NCBI GenBank assembly: GCA_029747015.1
Contig: JAKOGI010000568.1
Location: forward strand, 108,501-172,500
Length of the DNA: 64,000 bases
Reading direction: 5' to 3'
DNA from: Carnegiea gigantea
Lineage: Eukaryota; Streptophyta; Magnoliopsida; Caryophyllales; Cactaceae
Positions 1-10,306 of the stretch are shown one piece after another. Under the pieces are notes generated by a model. That model searched no databases. It was not told the DNA's origin and saw only the letters and a program-made list of their open reading frames with translations. Numbering within the stretch: the first letter of the stretch is position 1; every line of letters begins with the position of its first letter. The position numbers were made by a program, and so were the translations under genes.

Positions 1-579
1 CCTTTTGAGGCATGTGCTATTGGGTGGTACCCTTTGAGACAATATTGCTAGTGGAAAAACTTGCAACCAAAATAATTGAGTCGATAAAGTTGCCAAATGG
101 GACTGATCATGGTTACTCGAACCCCTGAGATGATGGTACATTAGCACATTAAGCACTAGGACGGATTCACTGTTGCAAGGGCTTGTGGGGTGAAAAGTTG
201 GTGTACGGATATCATCTTTAGTGGTTAAGAGTTTGATGTATACATTGTGCTTATGTATGGTTTGATACTTAGGTTACAGGGGTGATTTGTTGATAAAGTG
301 TGTACAGTTTTCCCTAGTGTATATGTATGTATGTTTGAGGGAAAAAAAATCAAAAAGAGTTCTATTGTCTTTCTCTTTTTCTTTTTCAAAGATTTTGTGC
401 GTATATCTTCTACAAACCCTCACGAGACCACACTCGTCCGCTAGGAGGAACGTAGGGGTTTAAAGGACTTGTTGCACGTGCTAAGTGCAACTGTGATTCC
501 TACGAAAGTGAGTTAGGTGTCTTACTTAGATTTTTTTCATTTTACTTGAGGACAAGCAAAGTCTAGGTGTGGGGGTATT
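1..579 (+). mobile_element. Element A: 3' untranslated part and polypurine tract of a Ty3-type LTR retrotransposon
   Basis: This is non-coding 3' internal sequence of an LTR element whose 5' part lies left of the window. The first 60 bases hold copies of a short CCTTTGAGGC-type repeat. The same repeat occurs in reverse orientation at about 40000-40105 inside element E. Bases 420-579 also match the reverse complement of 39437-39620 in E, including the 'tgcaactgtgattcctacg' stretch and the 'ttgaggacaagc' box. The polypurine tract GTGTGGGGGTATT (567-579) sits directly before the LTR. A and E are therefore related families in opposite orientation. Confidence 0.75.
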
Positions 580-1566
580 TGTTTGAGCACCAAAAGTGTC
601 AAATTAAGTACTTCTAATCACTTAGTTTTTGTTTGTAATCGAGATTATTTTTGAATTTTATTTGTTTATTATTTGATTTTTGTAGAAAATAATGTTGTGA
701 TGAAAATCTGATTGATTGGGCCAGCATAAAAGAAGAAGAAGAAATAAGGGGAAAAAAAAGAGAAGAACCCAGCCTAGAAGAGAAGCCCAGTTGCAGTCTC
801 CTAGCTTCCCAGCTCCCTGCTTTCCTTTTCTCATTAGCCACAAATTGGAAATTGAAGGGAAAATTAGAATTTTGGGTGAAAATTGGAATATGGGTATTAT
901 TAGGAAGGTAGAAAATTTGATTTTTATTTGGGCAATCTTTGTAATTAGGAAATTAGCATTAGTATAAATAGGGGCTTTAGGAGACTCTTGGTGATCATCC
1001 ATTCATCAATTCTTCTTTTCTTCGTCTCTCATAGTATTGGTGTAGTTCTTGAGAATTCTTGTAATTTTTAGTTGAACTTTTTTTTTCAAGCGCTTGTTTC
1101 AATTTAAATTTCGCGTTTTAGTTGTCATTCGAGTTATTAGTTCAAATATTATTTCTCAAATTGGAATTTCTTTACAAGAGTTCTCTTCCAAGATTTAAGT
1201 TCAAAGGTGACTCTCAAAGATTCAATCTTTATTATGGATTTCTTGATTGTAGCTCATAACTTCTTCTCTTGAGGTAAGTTCTTTCTTCCTTCTTATTTTG
1301 TGCAGGCTTTAGCTTAAATTTCATGTTTCATGTTTGGATTATATTAATTCTACCTTATTTCTTTGTTGTTAACTATTGTTTCAATTAGTTTTAGTTAAAT
1401 TCCAAGTGTTTCATCTTAGTATAAATTTTTGATTATTATTTGAATTAATTCTTGTTTGTCTTGATTAGTTTAATAGTTAGATTCTAGCAATTAAACTCAA
1501 CCCATCTCTGTGGGCGACCCGTAAAGTGCTACAACCACGGCTGTACACTTATGGTTTTATTTCACA
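580..1566 (+). mobile_element. Element A: 3' LTR
   Basis: The LTR begins with TG just after the polypurine tract and probably ends with CA near 1564-1566. The next bases do not look like a primer-binding site, so this is a 3' LTR facing flanking DNA. It contains a TATA box at 963-970 and a T-rich leader. The last 70 bases (around 'ctctgtgggcgacccg') have the style of Athila/Ogre-type LTR ends. Immediately after it comes Tat pol coding sequence without a 5' LTR or gag, so A may have inserted into element B. The 5' LTR and the target duplication lie outside the window, so neither can be checked. Confidence 0.6.
963..970 (+). promoter_or_regulatory. TATA box of element A LTR
   Basis: TATAAATA followed by a G-run lies about 385 bases into the LTR. 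This is the usual position for the U3/R boundary of a plant LTR. Transcription would start about 30 bases downstream. Confidence 0.55.
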
Positions 1567-2626
1567 GTTTTGAAACACAAACAAGTGGCATGTGGTTCCT
1601 TCGAGAAGAGCGTGAACCCGCATGGCTTGAGCCTCAGGATAAGGAATGCTTACGGAAATAGTGGCCACTATCGCCGGGGGTATGCAGAGTGCATCACCCG
1701 GTCCGCCTGGAAGGCCCAGATTCAAGGGGCCCAACAGGTTCTTATGGCTATGCAAGGCAGCCGAATTACAGTACCCACAATGGTATTCGGTTGGGGGAGA
1801 AGGTCCACGCTTCACTTCCCCGCATAATGATCCATAGGCGGTGGAGATGAAGGTGGCGAGCACAATTGTGCGGAGAATTCTTGTTGACTCGGGAAGCTCA
1901 GTGGACATAATCACTTGGGATTGTTTAAAAAAAATGAAATATTTAGGGAGGGAAATTATTCCCTTGGGACACCCCATCTTAGGATTTAGGGGACAAGAGG
2001 TAAACCCTATGGGGATGATCCATCTCCCTTTGCACTTTGGAGATAAAACCAAAGCAAGAACCTTGGAGGTAGACTTCTTAGTTGTTGACGTGCCCAAGGG
2101 CTACAACATCATCCTCGGGTGGCCTACCGTGCACAAGGCAAAGGCCGTCATTGCCCTATATTTGCTCCAACTCCAGTTTGAGGCCGACGATGGAAGCGTG
2201 GGCACGATGCAAGGAGACCAGAGGACAGCATGAGAATGCTATCTCGTTAGTATCCGCCAGCTTGTAGAGCGAACGACTGAGCGAAGGGGCACTGGACCCC
2301 CACCGCCAAATAAGAAGCCGCGGTCCGGACCACCTCCCACCATGGCCGAGGCCTTGGTCATTCACACGATGCCATCGACCGAACCCGAGCAACCTCGTCC
2401 GGTAGCCATGGATGGTGTTAAGCAAGTCCCCCTCGATAAGGAGCGTCCCGAACGCACAGTTCGGTTGGGTAAGGAGGTGGAGGCTCCTACCCGACATTCT
2501 TTGGTCGCAATCTTGCAAGAATACCATGACGTCTTCGCCTTTAGCCTGGAAGAGATGCCCGGTATTGACCTGGCTGTCATGGCGCACAACTTGAATGTCG
2601 ATCCTACTTACAAAACTGTCATCTAG
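1567..2626 (+). pseudogene. Tat pol, end of gag and aspartic protease
   Basis: An open stretch at 1841-2233 encodes a retropepsin domain that would cut the polyprotein. The active site LVDSGSS is intact (Asp codon at 1886-1888), and the ILGWP motif lies about 90 residues later, as in Tat proteases. Upstream, 1646-1740 encodes an EIVATIAGG segment like the usual gag-protease linker, but in a different frame. After the protease, 2342-2626 encodes the linker into reverse transcriptase (HDVFAFSLEEMPGID). It ends in a TAG at 2624-2626 where relatives usually have Gln. No intact start exists; this is a remnant of a single polyprotein. Confidence 0.8.
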
Positions 2627-3900
2627 AAGAAATGACACATGGGCCCCGAGCGGGCCGTAGCAGCGACCGCAAAGGTGTAGAAACTACTAGAGGCAGGGTT
2701 CGTCTGGGAATGTCACTATTCAGAGTGGATCTCAAATGTGGTCTTAGTAAAAAAGCCCAATGGGATTTGGAGAATATGCGTAGATTTCACGGACTTGAAA
2801 AGAGCCTGCCTAAAGGACAGCTACCCCCTCCCAAAGATTCACAAACTAGTAGATGCAACAGCCGAGCATACCCCACTGAGCTTCATGGACGCCTTCTCGG
2901 AGTATCACTAGATACCTCTGTGCCCTGAAGACCAGGAGAAGAACGTGTTCATAATCGACCGAGGTCTGCATTACTACAAGGTAGTGCCGTTTGGGTTGAA
3001 GAACACGGGGGCTACTTACCAACGACTGGTGAACAAGTTGTTCGAGCCCCTCATCGGCCGAACCATGGAGGTGTATGTAGATCACATGATAGTAAAAAGC
3101 ATGCTTGATGATGTGCACGACCAGGACCTGCGAAAAACATTCGACATCCTTCGAATATTAGGGATGAAACTCTATCCAAAGAAATGTGTGTTCGACGTCA
3201 GATCTAGCAACTTCCTAGGATTCATGATCAGCAGCCGAGGGATAGAAGCTAATCCTGACAAGATCTAGGCCGTATTGGATAAGAAGCCGCTACGTAGCAT
3301 CAAAGAGGTACATCGACTGACTGGATGTATCACAACCCTGGGGTAGTTCATGTCCGGGCCCACCGAAAAATGCCAGCCTTTCTTCCAGGCCTATGGAGGC
3401 ACGCCAACTTCGTTTAGGATTAGGAAGCCGATGAGGCCTTCTAAGCGCTGAAGACATACTTGGCTCATCTGTCCAAGATAGCCAGTCCTCTCCTAGGAGA
3501 AACGCTCCTCCTCTACTTGGCTGTCTCGGACTAGGCCATAAGCATGGTTCTATTGGTGAAAAGAGCCAAGGAATAGATCCCGTTTTATTACGTAAGTCAC
3601 GCCCCGGCAGGGACCGAGGTAAACTACCCTTGTATAGAAAAGCTCGCTTACACATTGGTAATGGCCAACAGAAAGTTGCGACCTTACTTTGAGGCATAAA
3701 AGGTGACTGTCCTTACTGACCAACCCCTGAAGAATGTCCTTCAAAGGCTGGATGCTTTAGGACGACTCCTAAAGTGGGCGGTGGAGTTGTCACGATACGA
3801 CCTCACCTTTGAAACTCGACGGGCCATTAAGGCACATGCTTTGGCGAACTTCCTAGCCGGGAACACCAACACCGCTGCGGACGATGGTCCAACCCCTCCT
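2627..3900 (+). pseudogene. Tat pol, reverse transcriptase and first RNase H
   Basis: Reading through stops and frameshifts gives the RT blocks WRICVDFTDLKRAC, then SFMDAFSEYH, then VVPFGLKNTGATYQRLVN, then YVDHMIVKS. In the catalytic YVDD box (3074-3085) the last Asp is His, so the enzyme would be inactive even if expressed. The thumb region is followed by LGFMISSRGIEANPDKI (to 3268). A gypsy-type RNase H follows, with the QPLKNVLQRLDALGRLLKW stretch at about 3720-3780. Stops at 2909-2911, 3266-3268, 3532-3534 and 3574-3576 fall at positions that are normally or plausibly Gln. Confidence 0.85.
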
Positions 3901-4236
3901 TCTTGGAACCTTTACGTGGAGGGCTCATCCACCAAGGATGGGAGCCGGGTCGGCCTGATTATTGAGAGCCCCTGAGGGGAGTGATATGAGCATGCCTTGA
4001 AGTTCATGTTTAAAGCATCGAACAACGAGGCCGAATACGAGGCATTGATAGTAGGAATTGAGTTGTGCTATACCCTGGGTGTTGACTCGGTTCGAGTGTT
4101 TTTGGACTCTCAGCTCGTAGTTAGCCAACTCAATAGAGAATACGAAGCAAAGAATGATACCATGGTGGCCTACGTTCGTCGGGTACGCGAGGCCACTAAG
4201 TTGTTGAAGCACTTCTTAATCACTGACATACCGTAG
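3901..4236 (+). pseudogene. Tat pol, second (additional) RNase H
   Basis: This segment encodes WNLYVEGSSTKDGSRVGLI, then KASNNEAEYEALIVGIEL, then VFLDSQLVVSQLNREYEAK. That is the pattern of the additional RNase H found in Tat-lineage elements between the degenerate first RNase H and integrase. The first catalytic Asp position is Glu here (YVEGSS rather than YVDGSS), while the Glu of NNEAEYEAL and the Asp of DSQLV remain. Stops interrupt it near 3973 and at 4234-4236. This second RNase H is the main reason for assigning the element to Tat. Confidence 0.85.
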
Positions 4237-5630
4237 TTCGAAAATCGGCAAGTCGACGCACTATCCAAGCTAGCTAGCTCTTCCGAGGATGGGAAGCCAA
4301 AACACATTCAATGGAAGACTTTGACGGAGCAAAGTGTTGACCCCCACGAAGTACTTTGGCTGGACAGGAGCTCAACATGCATGGACCCCATACAGGCATA
4401 CCTGGCTGACGGCACGCTACCCTCGGACCACAAGGAGGCCGACCGCGTAAAGAGACGGGCGAATTGGTTCATACTGTATGATGGGATCCTATACAAGCGA
4501 TCTTTCGTACGGTCGCTTCTGCATTGCGTAGTCCCTGAGATGGGGAAGAAGATATTGGATTAGTTGTACGAAGGGGTGTACAGCTCCCATGTTGGGGGCT
4601 ACACCATTGCAGTTACGGCAATATGTACTGGTTACTATTGGCCAAGCTTTCGCGAGGACACTATGAACTTAGTTCGCACATGTGACAAGTGTCAGAAGTT
4701 TGCCGCGGTTCAACCACTACCCACAACCCCCTGACACCCATTATCAGCCCCTTACCATTTGCTACTTGGGGCATGGATATACTAGGCCCTTTCACCAAAG
4801 CCACAGGTCAGTGCAAGTACCTTTTTGTCGCGGTGGATTATTTTACCCAGTGGATAGAGGCTGAGGCTGTCGCCTCCATTACCGCGGCCGAGGTTCGAAA
4901 GTTCATCTGGAAGAACATCATCACTCGCTTCGGCATCCTCATACAATGATCTTCGACAACGGGTGCCAGTTTTACACTACGAAGGTCACAAATTACCTAA
5001 GCACCCTCAGGTGCCAAGCCCAGTTTATCGCCGTTGCTCACCCTCAGACCAACGGTCAAGCCAAAGCAACCAACAAGGTTATCCTTCATGGCTTGCAGAG
5101 AAAGTAGACGAGGCCAAGGGCAAATGGGCCGATGAACTACATGGTGTCCCTTGGTCATTGAGGACAACCGAAAAGACAGCAACGGGCAAAACGCCATTTA
5201 TGTTGGCGTATGGGTCAGAAGCGGTTTTACCGGTTGAAGTTGCACTTCACACCCACCTGCTTACCACGTTCTAGGAGGAGTTGAACAACGCTATGCTCGG
5301 AGAGGTGTTAGACCTCCTACCCTTAGTTCGGGGAGATGCCCTCCTCCATGAGGCACTCTACAAGCTCTGCATCGCACTCCTCCATGACGGCGCCGTCAAA
5401 CTCCACCCAATCAATGTCGGAGACTTCTTCCTTCAGCACACCGAGGCAGTAGCACGTGCAGGAAAACACGACAAGCTCACGGTGAATTGGGAAGGCCCAT
5501 ATAAGGTCACCGCCCAGATACGGCCAGGCACGTATCGCCTAGAAACCCCTGAAGGAACTCCCATGCCACGCACATGGCACATCCGCAATCCGCGAAAATA
5601 CTACCACCAGTACTTTTCCATTGTTCAAGC
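4237..5630 (+). pseudogene. Tat pol, integrase and C-terminal tail
   Basis: The zinc-binding half shows HVGGYTI near 4587 and CDKCQK at 4681 onward. The catalytic core begins with WGMDILGPF (first Asp) and DYFTQWIEAEAV. After a frameshift the second Asp lies in IFDNG (about 4950). The third acidic residue is lost: the usual GQAE is GQAK, which suggests a G-to-A change. The end encodes WEGPYKVTAQIRPGTYRL and then TWHIRNPRKYY, the typical Tat C-terminus. Stops at 4561-4563 and 5272-5274, and two frameshifts, break the frame. It is followed directly by the hairpin minisatellite. Confidence 0.85.
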
Positions 5631-5711
5631 ACAACATCTATGTACTTATGTTCCCCATGGAATAAATACAACGGCTATGATGGCTATTTCGCGTCTAACT
5701 CTTTTATATAT

Positions 5712-6145
5712 GCCTTTAGCCCCAGTGGGGGCTCAAGGTCATTAAGCATGGCTTCAGGGCCGGTCGCTATGCTTTTCGCACCAGTGTGGGCTAAGGGTCA
5801 TTCAGCACGGCCTTAGGGCCGATCACTATACCTTTAACCCCAGTGGGGGCTAAGGGTCATTAAACACGGCCTCAGGGCCGGTCGCTATACTTTTAGCCCC
5901 AATAGGGGTACGACCTCAGGGCGGGTCGATATACTTTTAGCCCCAATGAGGGCTAAAGGTCATTAAGCATGGCCTCAGGACTGGTTGCTTTACTCATAGC
6001 CCCAATAGGGACTAAGGGTCATTAAACATGGCCTCAGGGCCGATTGCTCTACTTTTGGCCCTAATGGGGGCTAAGGGTCAATAAGCACGCCCTCAGGGCC
6101 GGATGCTATACCTTTAGCCCTAATAGGGGCTAAGGGTCATTCAGC
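5712..6145. repeat. Minisatellite array 1 (about 60-bp units with hairpin)
   Basis: About seven diverged copies of a roughly 60-base unit follow pol. Each unit carries an inverted repeat, TTAGCCCC-aatg-GGGGCTAA, which can form an 8-10 bp hairpin, followed by a variant of 'ggtcattaagcatggcctcagg'. The array is cut by the solo LTR at 6146 and resumes at 10002. Tandem repeats in the 3' region are known for Tat/Ogre-type elements. Confidence 0.85.
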
Positions 6146-8483
6146 TGTAACACCTCCAGCCCCGAGGGTCAGGAGTGCTACGTTTTCTTGAGTTCTTACT
6201 AAAAATTCTGGGGTGAAACGAACAGAGTTTCCCCTAAAAACTGACCGTTTCCAGGCTAAAAGCCTTACAATAAACCCTTGTAAATCAACGGAAGCGTAAA
6301 ACATTTAAAAGAATCTTAACGGCTACACGCCGGAGTTCATAACTCAACGAGCCACTCACTCGGGATACACCAAACAGAATAGTTCATTAATAAAGAAAAA
6401 AATGAAAGATACAACTCAACGGTTCACACAACCAGAGTATTAGGGTTTACATCCCAAAACATAACTAACTTTAACCAAGAAGACATCTAACTAATTAGAT
6501 GGTTGGCTCATACGGCCATACAGAGCGACCTTCATACCATACACATTACATGAACTAGAATAATTATTTACAAACGTTTACAAACTAAGAATACTTTACA
6601 TGACTTCATTAAAGACGTAAGTAGGCCAACATGACACCTTGCAAGCGAGAATAGACTCCATCTTGACATAGCTGACTCAACTTCTTCCTGTTACAAAGAA
6701 AACCTGGGGGAAAAAGGGGAAAGAGTAGTGGGATGAGCAACCACACGCTCAGTGAGTGTCCCTCGACCCCCTTAAAACCAAAACCGTTACAAGCAATAAT
6801 ATCTTTAATAGCTACATGTCACGTATTCATACTTTACTGCCATATTAGGCATTCACGAAATTCTTATGGAAATATCACTAACCATAAACTTCACTTTAAG
6901 CACTCAAACACATTTTTAGGTCTCTAAATGACCAAACTTCTTTATTAACAGACAGTCAAACACTTAAGCAAGAAACGAGGCTAAGCACAGAGACTGTCTT
7001 TTTCATAAACATAACTTCTTAGCATTTTATTCGAACTATGCATGAAACCTTATTCATATGATGCGCACATAAGGTTATCTCTTTTCATGATCATACTTTT
7101 CTAGGCATTTCATTCATATGATATGCATAAGACACACACATTTCAAGTCTCAATCAAATCTCATTCATAGAGTATGCATGAAATATGCTCATAAGGCTTT
7201 CTCTTCATATTCGTATCTTACTTAGCATCTCATTCATGAGTTATACTTAGAACATGCACATGTCATACACAGGAAGCTTTCTTTCTTTTTACTGAAAACA
7301 CTTCATTTAGCCTCTTAAGGCTCATAAAAACACTTCTGTTAACCTCTTGAGGCTCATATTCTTTAAAAGAATCTCTTCCATCTTGGTCTCATAATGACCC
7401 TTAAAAACTTTCTTTCTGAAATACTTAAAAAGGTGAAATGCCAACTGCTTTTCTTACTTATTAGGAAATTACTCTGGGTATAAGATCATCATAATGTGCG
7501 GATTGGATGAGATCTATTCTCAACCCCTAGTGAGACTATCGCTCATAGCTCTTACTCCCAGGATGGCAACTAACTTTTGGACCTTAACCCTCGTCAGGGT
7601 CTCTAGGGCTTCCCACTACTAGGATAATCCCTAGACAAGGGATTCCCCCGTTCAAGCAGGTTCACTCCCATCTATTGTTCCTATGCATAATATCTTAGCC
7701 AATTTAAAGCGTATGGCCATAACGGTTAATAAGTTTACTGCCTCTCACAGCGAAATCATTTCTCATGCAACTCACACCTTTGTAAAACTCTTTAGGGATT
7801 TCCCTATTCAAGCGAGTTCACTCCTAAAACTGTATTCATTTAGTTAAAATAGGCCATCATGCACTAATAATTATGGCTACTATCATTTCAAAACATGAAA
7901 TCCTTCTTTTCAAAACTCACCCTTATGCAAGTAATCAAACGTAATGACATAGAAAAGGTAGGGGTGCACATGTACACATTCAAACACTTCATAATTCAAC
8001 CATCACAATGAGCCACACATAGCCTCGCAATCCACACAATTGCGGTAATCACAACGCAGGCTCCCTCCTCACATTGCAACCGACCACAGGACCTCGAACC
8101 ACTCATAATTCTACCTCAAACCATCCAACTACCATCTCGGTTTTCAATTCGATAATCATAATATATTATCATAAAGGTCTTATGAAATAGCTACGTACAA
8201 CTTACCGAGCGAGCAGCAACCATCCAACAGCTCGTTACCGCATATATAAGCATAAATATATATGTATATATTACATTAACTTGAAATAAGAACTTAACGA
8301 ACTGAAATAACTCACAATCCATGAAACTTAGCCTACATTCCTAACTTGCGAATAGAAGGTAAGTATACCAAGTTCATGTCATTTCAACGCATAATTAACC
8401 AACTAATATGCCATTTTGGTCATTTGAATGTTGTTTCTAAAGCTATTTCACAAGTATAATTCAACTAAATAGACAAGCATCGA

Positions 8484-8795
8484 TTCGAAGCGTCATTCGT
8501 TGTCTCGAAGTTACATTTCAAGCCTATTTAAGTCATTTAAGCATAATACGATTCTACACGTTCGTTTAATTACATCGAAGTTACTATTCGAATCTAAATA
8601 ACCCACTTAAACATAATGCGATTCAAGGGATTTGTTTATTACGTCGAAGTTATTATTTGAACCATTTAAACATAATGCGTTTCAAGACATTCGTTTATTA
8701 TATCGAAGTTACTACTCGAACCTATTTAAGTCATTTAAGCATGATACGATTCTAGGCATTCATTTATCATGTTGAATGTTACTATTCAAGTCAAC
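8484..8795. repeat. Tandem repeat inside the solo LTR, about 75-bp unit
   Basis: About four diverged copies of a unit built around 'catcgaagttactattcgaa' and 'catttaagcataatacgatt' lie here. No coding potential is seen. Confidence 0.75.
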
Positions 8796-8802
8796 CCTTC
8801 AG

Positions 8803-9050
8803 GCATGCATTAATTGAATTCACTTGAATCGAACCTAAACATGCATAACTCATTTCGAACTATATTTTCGGGCATGTAATAACTGAATTCACTTGAATCG
8901 AATCTAAACATGCATAACTCATGAATCTAAACATGCATAACTCATTTCGAACTATATTTTCAGGCATGTAATAACTGAATTCACTTGAATCGAACCTAAA
9001 CATGCATAACTCATTTCGAACTATATTTTCAGGCATGTATTCCATCTAAC
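8803..9050. repeat. Tandem repeat inside the solo LTR, about 76-bp unit
   Basis: Three to four copies of a unit contain 'ttcaggcatgtaataactga' and 'aacatgcataactcatttcg'. One copy is shortened. The copies are nearly identical, so expansion was recent compared with the neighbouring 75-bp block. Confidence 0.85.
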
Positions 9051-10001
9051 TTAACATGCATAGTTTCTCATTACATATTTCATGAAATGAACTAAAACTA
9101 AGCTGACATGCATCATCGTTTAGGCTAAAATGTTTTCGAATCTACTAATACTTAGGAGGCGAGAAACACCCACATGGACTCCAAGCTAGAGGACCCAATT
9201 TTGGGGCTTTGGGGCTGAATTTGGACGCTTAAGGACCCGATTTTTGTCCCTCTTTGCTGGTGCTCTCATACCTGAAGCAACCCCACCATTTTAGCCCTTT
9301 TATGGATGCTGCTACTAGTGGTTGCTGGACTCGGGCTCAGCTGCCGCCTGGTCACTGGCCTCGGTTGTGACGGTTGCCAGCGTGGGTCGTGGCTCCTCGA
9401 ACCCTTTTCGCTCCGTCTCACTCTCGCTCCATCTCTCTCTCTCTCTCTGCTGTGGTGTCGCGGGGGTCGGATGTCGCCTGCCTTGCCGGTGCACCGCCGC
9501 CGTCCCCGGCCCCCAGTGCCGTCCGTCGATCCCCCCTCTCTCTTCCTCTCTCTCCCAGGGTTTGGGTTACGGGGCTAGGGTTTGGAGACCCCCCTGTTGT
9601 GCCTTTTTCCTGATAGAGTAAGGGGCTTCGGCCCCTTATGTTTTTTTTTTTTTTTGGATTCCGAAAGCCACACTAATTAAATCATGTTCCCATTTTCGTT
9701 ATCGATCAGTCTAAGCTCGGGTCGAAACGCCCTATAAGTGGCATCCTACTTAAACTTCGGGAATCGACTAAATAAAATGAAAAACGATTTTACAAACTCG
9801 GGTTAGCATCGATTCAGTAATTTTATAAATAAGTAACGTCAATAAAATCAATAATAACGATAGTAATTCTTTTTAATAAAATTATCTTTCACATAAGCAC
9901 GTTGATAATAATTTAACTTATATAGTTAATAAAAATATGATTTTAGAACAAAAAAGTTAAGACAGCCATGTTAACTTAAAATAAAGAAGGTGGGTCTTAC
10001 A

Positions 10002-10062
10002 TCAGCACAGCCTTCGGGTCGATCGCTATACTCTTAGCCCCAATGGGGGCTAAGGTCCTTAT
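10002..10062. repeat. Minisatellite array 1, continuation after the solo LTR
   Basis: One unit of the same hairpin repeat continues on the right side of the solo LTR, starting with the duplicated TCAGC. It ends just before the antisense gene. Confidence 0.85.
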
Positions 10063-10306
10063 GCCTGACCCCTACTTGTCGTTTCGTTCAGGGGCCATCA
10101 TCACACAGAGCATAAGGAAAATGAAAAGCAGGCAGTTAAACAGAGGTAAGCAAAACAACAAGCGGGGAAAACAAGTGGTGAAGCTAGAAAATTCATTATA
10201 AAGAGCTAAAAGTTTTTCATTACGTGGATTAAAGACTACAAGCGCCAATAAAGAATCGGGAAGCGGAAAAAAAAGGAGCAAAAAGCAAAGCAAAAATCCC
10301 TATGCA

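Larger units (their letters stand above)
6146..10001 (-). mobile_element. Solo LTR, 3856 bp, related to element C LTRs
   Basis: The segment starts TGTAACACC and ends GGTCTTACA on the + strand. It is flanked by a perfect 5-bp duplication TCAGC (6141-6145 and 10002-10006), and removing it rejoins one unit of the minisatellite. Its left 100 bases ('ctggggtgaaacg', 'acagagttt', 'ctgaccgtttcc') match the left ends of the LTRs at 28472 and 35273, so it is inferred to be in - orientation like them. It contains no internal domain, primer site or coding region, which fits recombination between two LTRs. It holds two tandem-repeat blocks and a GC/CT-rich segment (9290-9630) that has a counterpart in the element C LTRs. 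Confidence 0.85.

Noticed and set aside
1549..2097. 182-codon - strand ORF over the Tat protease
   Set aside because: Shadow of the protease frame; the + strand has the DSG and ILGWP motifs.
9306..9621. Overlapping Ser/Leu/Pro-rich ORFs
   Set aside because: They come from a GC/CT-rich leader-like segment inside the solo LTR. The corresponding segments in element C LTRs (31167-31557, 45531-45968) give unrelated frames.
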